DNA from: Callaeas wilsoni
Taxonomy: Eukaryota > Chordata > Aves > Passeriformes > Callaeidae
DNA: 64,000 bases
NCBI GenBank assembly: GCA_013398955.1
Contig: VWPU01012146.1
Location: 21,781-85,780 of the forward strand
Direction of reading: 5' to 3'
Of this stretch, positions 61,725 through 64,000 are shown piece after piece. The stretch's first letter is position 1; each line of letters starts with the position of its first letter. Made by a program: the position numbers and the translations under genes. The notes beneath the pieces were generated by a model. That model did no database searches and was not told the origin of the DNA. It saw nothing but the letters and a program-made list of their open reading frames with translations.

Positions 61725-63335
61725 GATGGGGTCTGAGGGAGCAAAATGCCTCCCACTATAAGTAAAGATCAGGTCCATGACCACATGAGGAACATGAACA
61801 TATGTAAGTCTAGGACAACTGATGAGATGCATCCCAGAGTCCTGAATGAGTTGGTTGATGTAGTTGCCACGCCCCTCTTCATGGTATTCTAAAAGTCATG
61901 GCAGTCAAGTGAAGTCTAAGGTGACTGGAAATGGGAAACATTGTACTTATCTTTAAAAAGGGTAGAAAGGGGGACCCTGGGAACAATCAACCTGTCAGCC
62001 TCACCTCTGTGCCTGGGAAGATCATGGAACAGATTCTCTTAGAAACTGTGTAAGGCACAGGGAGGACACAAAGGTGGTTTGAGACAGCCAGTACAGCTTC
62101 ACCAAGGGCAAGTCCTGCCTGACCTACCTGGAGGCCTTCTATGATGGAGTGACTACATTGCTGAGCAAGGAATGTGTCAGATGTCATTTATCTGGACTTC
62201 TGTAGAGCCCTTGAAACAGTACTTAACAACATCCTGCTCTCTAAATTGGAGAGAGATGGATTCCATGGATGGTCTGTAGGGTGCATGAGGAACTGGTTGC
62301 AGGCTCACATCCAGAGCTCAATCAATCGCTCAGAGTCTCACTGGACATCAGTGACTGGTGGTGTCCCTGAAGGGTCCCTGTTGGGACCAGTGTTAGTTAA
62401 TATCTTCATTAATTATGTAGATAAAGGGATCAAGTGCACCCTCAGCAAAGTTGCACATGACACCAAGCTGAGTGGGGAGCTTGTCACACCTGAATGATGG
62501 GATGCCATCCAGAGCGACCTGGACAAGCTCAAGAGATAGGCCCATGGGAATCTCAAGAGATGTAACAAGACCAAGTGCAAAGTGCTGCACCTGGGTCAGG
62601 GCAACCCCGGTATTAACACAGGCTGGGAATGAACAGATTGAAAGCGGCCCTGCTGAGAAGGACTTGGTGGTCCTGGTGGATAAGAGGCTGGACACGACCC
62701 AGCAATGTGCACTCACAGCCCAGAAAGCCAAATGTATCCTGGCTGCATCAAAAGCAGCATGGCCAGCAGGGTGAGGGAGGGGATTCTGTCCCCATCTGCA
62801 GTGCTGCAACCAGCTCTGGGGTGCTCAGCACAGGAAGGACATTGACATGATCTGTTGGAGCAAGTCCAGAGGAGGGACACCAAGCAGACTAGAAGGATGG
62901 AGAACCATTCCTGTGAGGAAAGGCTGAGAGATTTTGGTTTGTTAAGTATGGAAAAGAGAAATCTTTGGGATGACCTAATTGGAGCCTTTCAGTATCTAAT
63001 GGGGGTCTATAAGAAAAATGGAGAGGGACCTTTTATAAGAGCATGTAGAGACAGGGCAAGGGGAATGACTTCAAACTAGGAGTAGATTTAGATTAGATAT
63101 TAGGAAAAAGTTCTAGTGTGAAAAAGTTACTGGGAAAAAGTTAGTGTGAAGTTGGTGAGGCACTGAAACAGGTTGCCCAGAGAAGTTGTGGATGCCCCAT
63201 CCCTGGAACTGTTCAAGGCCACCCTGGAAGGGGCTCTGAGCAACCTGCTCCAGTGGAAGGTGTCCCTGCCCATGTCAGGGGGATTGGAACTGGATGGTCT
63301 TTAAGGTCCCTTCCAACCCACGCCATTCTATGAAC
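61725..63335 (+). mobile_element. CR1 LINE, 3' 1.6 kb with reverse transcriptase remnant
   Basis: Sense orientation. Starts with CR1 ORF2-like text (gatcaggtccatgaccacat; gatgagatgcatcccagagt). The frame 62,174-62,497 encodes reverse-transcriptase text: YLDFCRALETV, then GGVPEGSLLGPVLVNIFIN and TLSKVAHDTKL, where the catalytic ADD block reads AHD. Further frames carry KDLVVLVDKRLDTTQQCAL and NHSCEERLRDFGLLSMEKRN. It ends in ggaactggatggtctttaag and a CCATTCTATGA tail. Stops and frameshifts show it is dead. It is the longest CR1 piece in the window and is 5' truncated, as usual. Confidence 0.93.
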
Positions 63336-64000
63336 TGCACCATTCTTTTCAGAGTGGGCACTTCTAGATATCCTTGCCCACTAGTGCCAAGTGTCCCAGA
63401 GTGTGGCTGAGCAGGGAGATGAGCACTGACCTCAGGCTGGCATTCTCAGCCAGTACCCAAAATAACCTTTACACAGCAAGCACAAGTTGCAGTGTGATGA
63501 AAAGATATGGAGTATAAATAGTCTGAATTTAAGATCTCAAGGTAAATTTTCAAGGCTTTAGCTGTAAAAATATGTATCTCTTGTAAAATTATGATAGTGA
63601 GGATCATGGACCTGGGACTTCACACAGTTACTAGAAGTTTAACATGCCCACATACAGAATACAAACTAGGTGGTCTTGGCTTCCTACGCCAATGAGTATC
63701 TGTCATTCAGATGATTAAATTCAGTCATCTATTATAATGCCTGCACATTTCAAAAAGTAATTTCTGTACATAGGGAAAGAAAAGGGAGACTAATGCATAG
63801 TATAAAATGAAAACTATGGGTCGGTTTCCTCTGTATACATTTTCATGATGAAAAGGGTTGGCAGTAACTCTAGAATGGCTGGCTAACTTAGGAAGGTTGA
63901 TTTGAAAGACAAGTGTCTGCTAAGGAAGGCAGGAGCCTCCCTTGGAATGGAAAAAGTAAACCCTTTCCCTTCGAATTATATAATTTTGAAATTAAGGGGC
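63336..64000. other. Intergenic, no feature recognised
   Basis: AT-rich to mixed sequence up to the window edge. Nothing recognised. Confidence 0.5.

Noticed and set aside
62393..62809. 138-codon minus-strand open frame
   Set aside because: Antisense shadow of the plus-strand CR1 at 61,725-63,335.
1..64000. CRISPR arrays, bacterial operons, tRNA or rRNA genes
   Set aside because: None seen; the window has vertebrate introns and CR1 elements, and the short tandem repeats are not regularly spaced spacer arrays.

Overview
The window looks like vertebrate, and specifically bird, nuclear DNA. It is AT-rich. It has a split gene with classical GT-AG introns. It also carries many fragments of CR1-type LINEs, whose 3' ends show the typical ATTCTATGA-like tail. 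The species cannot be told from the sequence alone.

Region 1 (about 1-16,170) holds the 3' two thirds of CRISPLD1 (cysteine-rich secretory protein LCCL domain containing 1) on the + strand. Ten coding exons were placed by reading frame and splice sites: 457-557, 1665-1844, 1937-1997, 2123-2189, 2805-2935, 5813-5856, 5945-6017, 8147-8222, 12554-12684 and 14606-14657. They encode 304 residues in one consistent frame: the cysteine-rich end of the CAP/CRISP module, a charged linker, two LCCL domains and the C-terminus with a TGA stop. The 5' exons lie outside the window. A long AT-rich 3' UTR follows, probably ending near 16,165. The two LCCL domains have matching intron positions and phases, the mark of an internal exon-block duplication.

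Region 2 (about 16,200-64,000) has no recognisable intact gene. It behaves as an intergenic desert, probably the stretch between CRISPLD1 and the next gene (HNF4G in mammals and chicken; this synteny is recalled, not seen). It contains a CpG- and GC-rich island (16,764-17,233), an LTR with an adjacent polypurine tract (17,234-17,640, minus), a compact second LTR-like unit (22,904-23,106, plus), two long CR1 3' portions (24,396-25,440 minus; 61,725-63,335 plus), several short CR1 tails, microsatellites, three clean inverted repeats, and three stretches with protein-like but unidentified or broken frames (20,023-20,391; 29,755-30,150; 55,792-56,066).

I found no CRISPR array, tRNA, rRNA or other recognisable RNA gene, and no convincing new biological system. 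The best leads are the LCCL exon-block symmetry, a let-7 seed match near the end of the CRISPLD1 3' UTR, the GC-rich island, and the unidentified frames in the desert.
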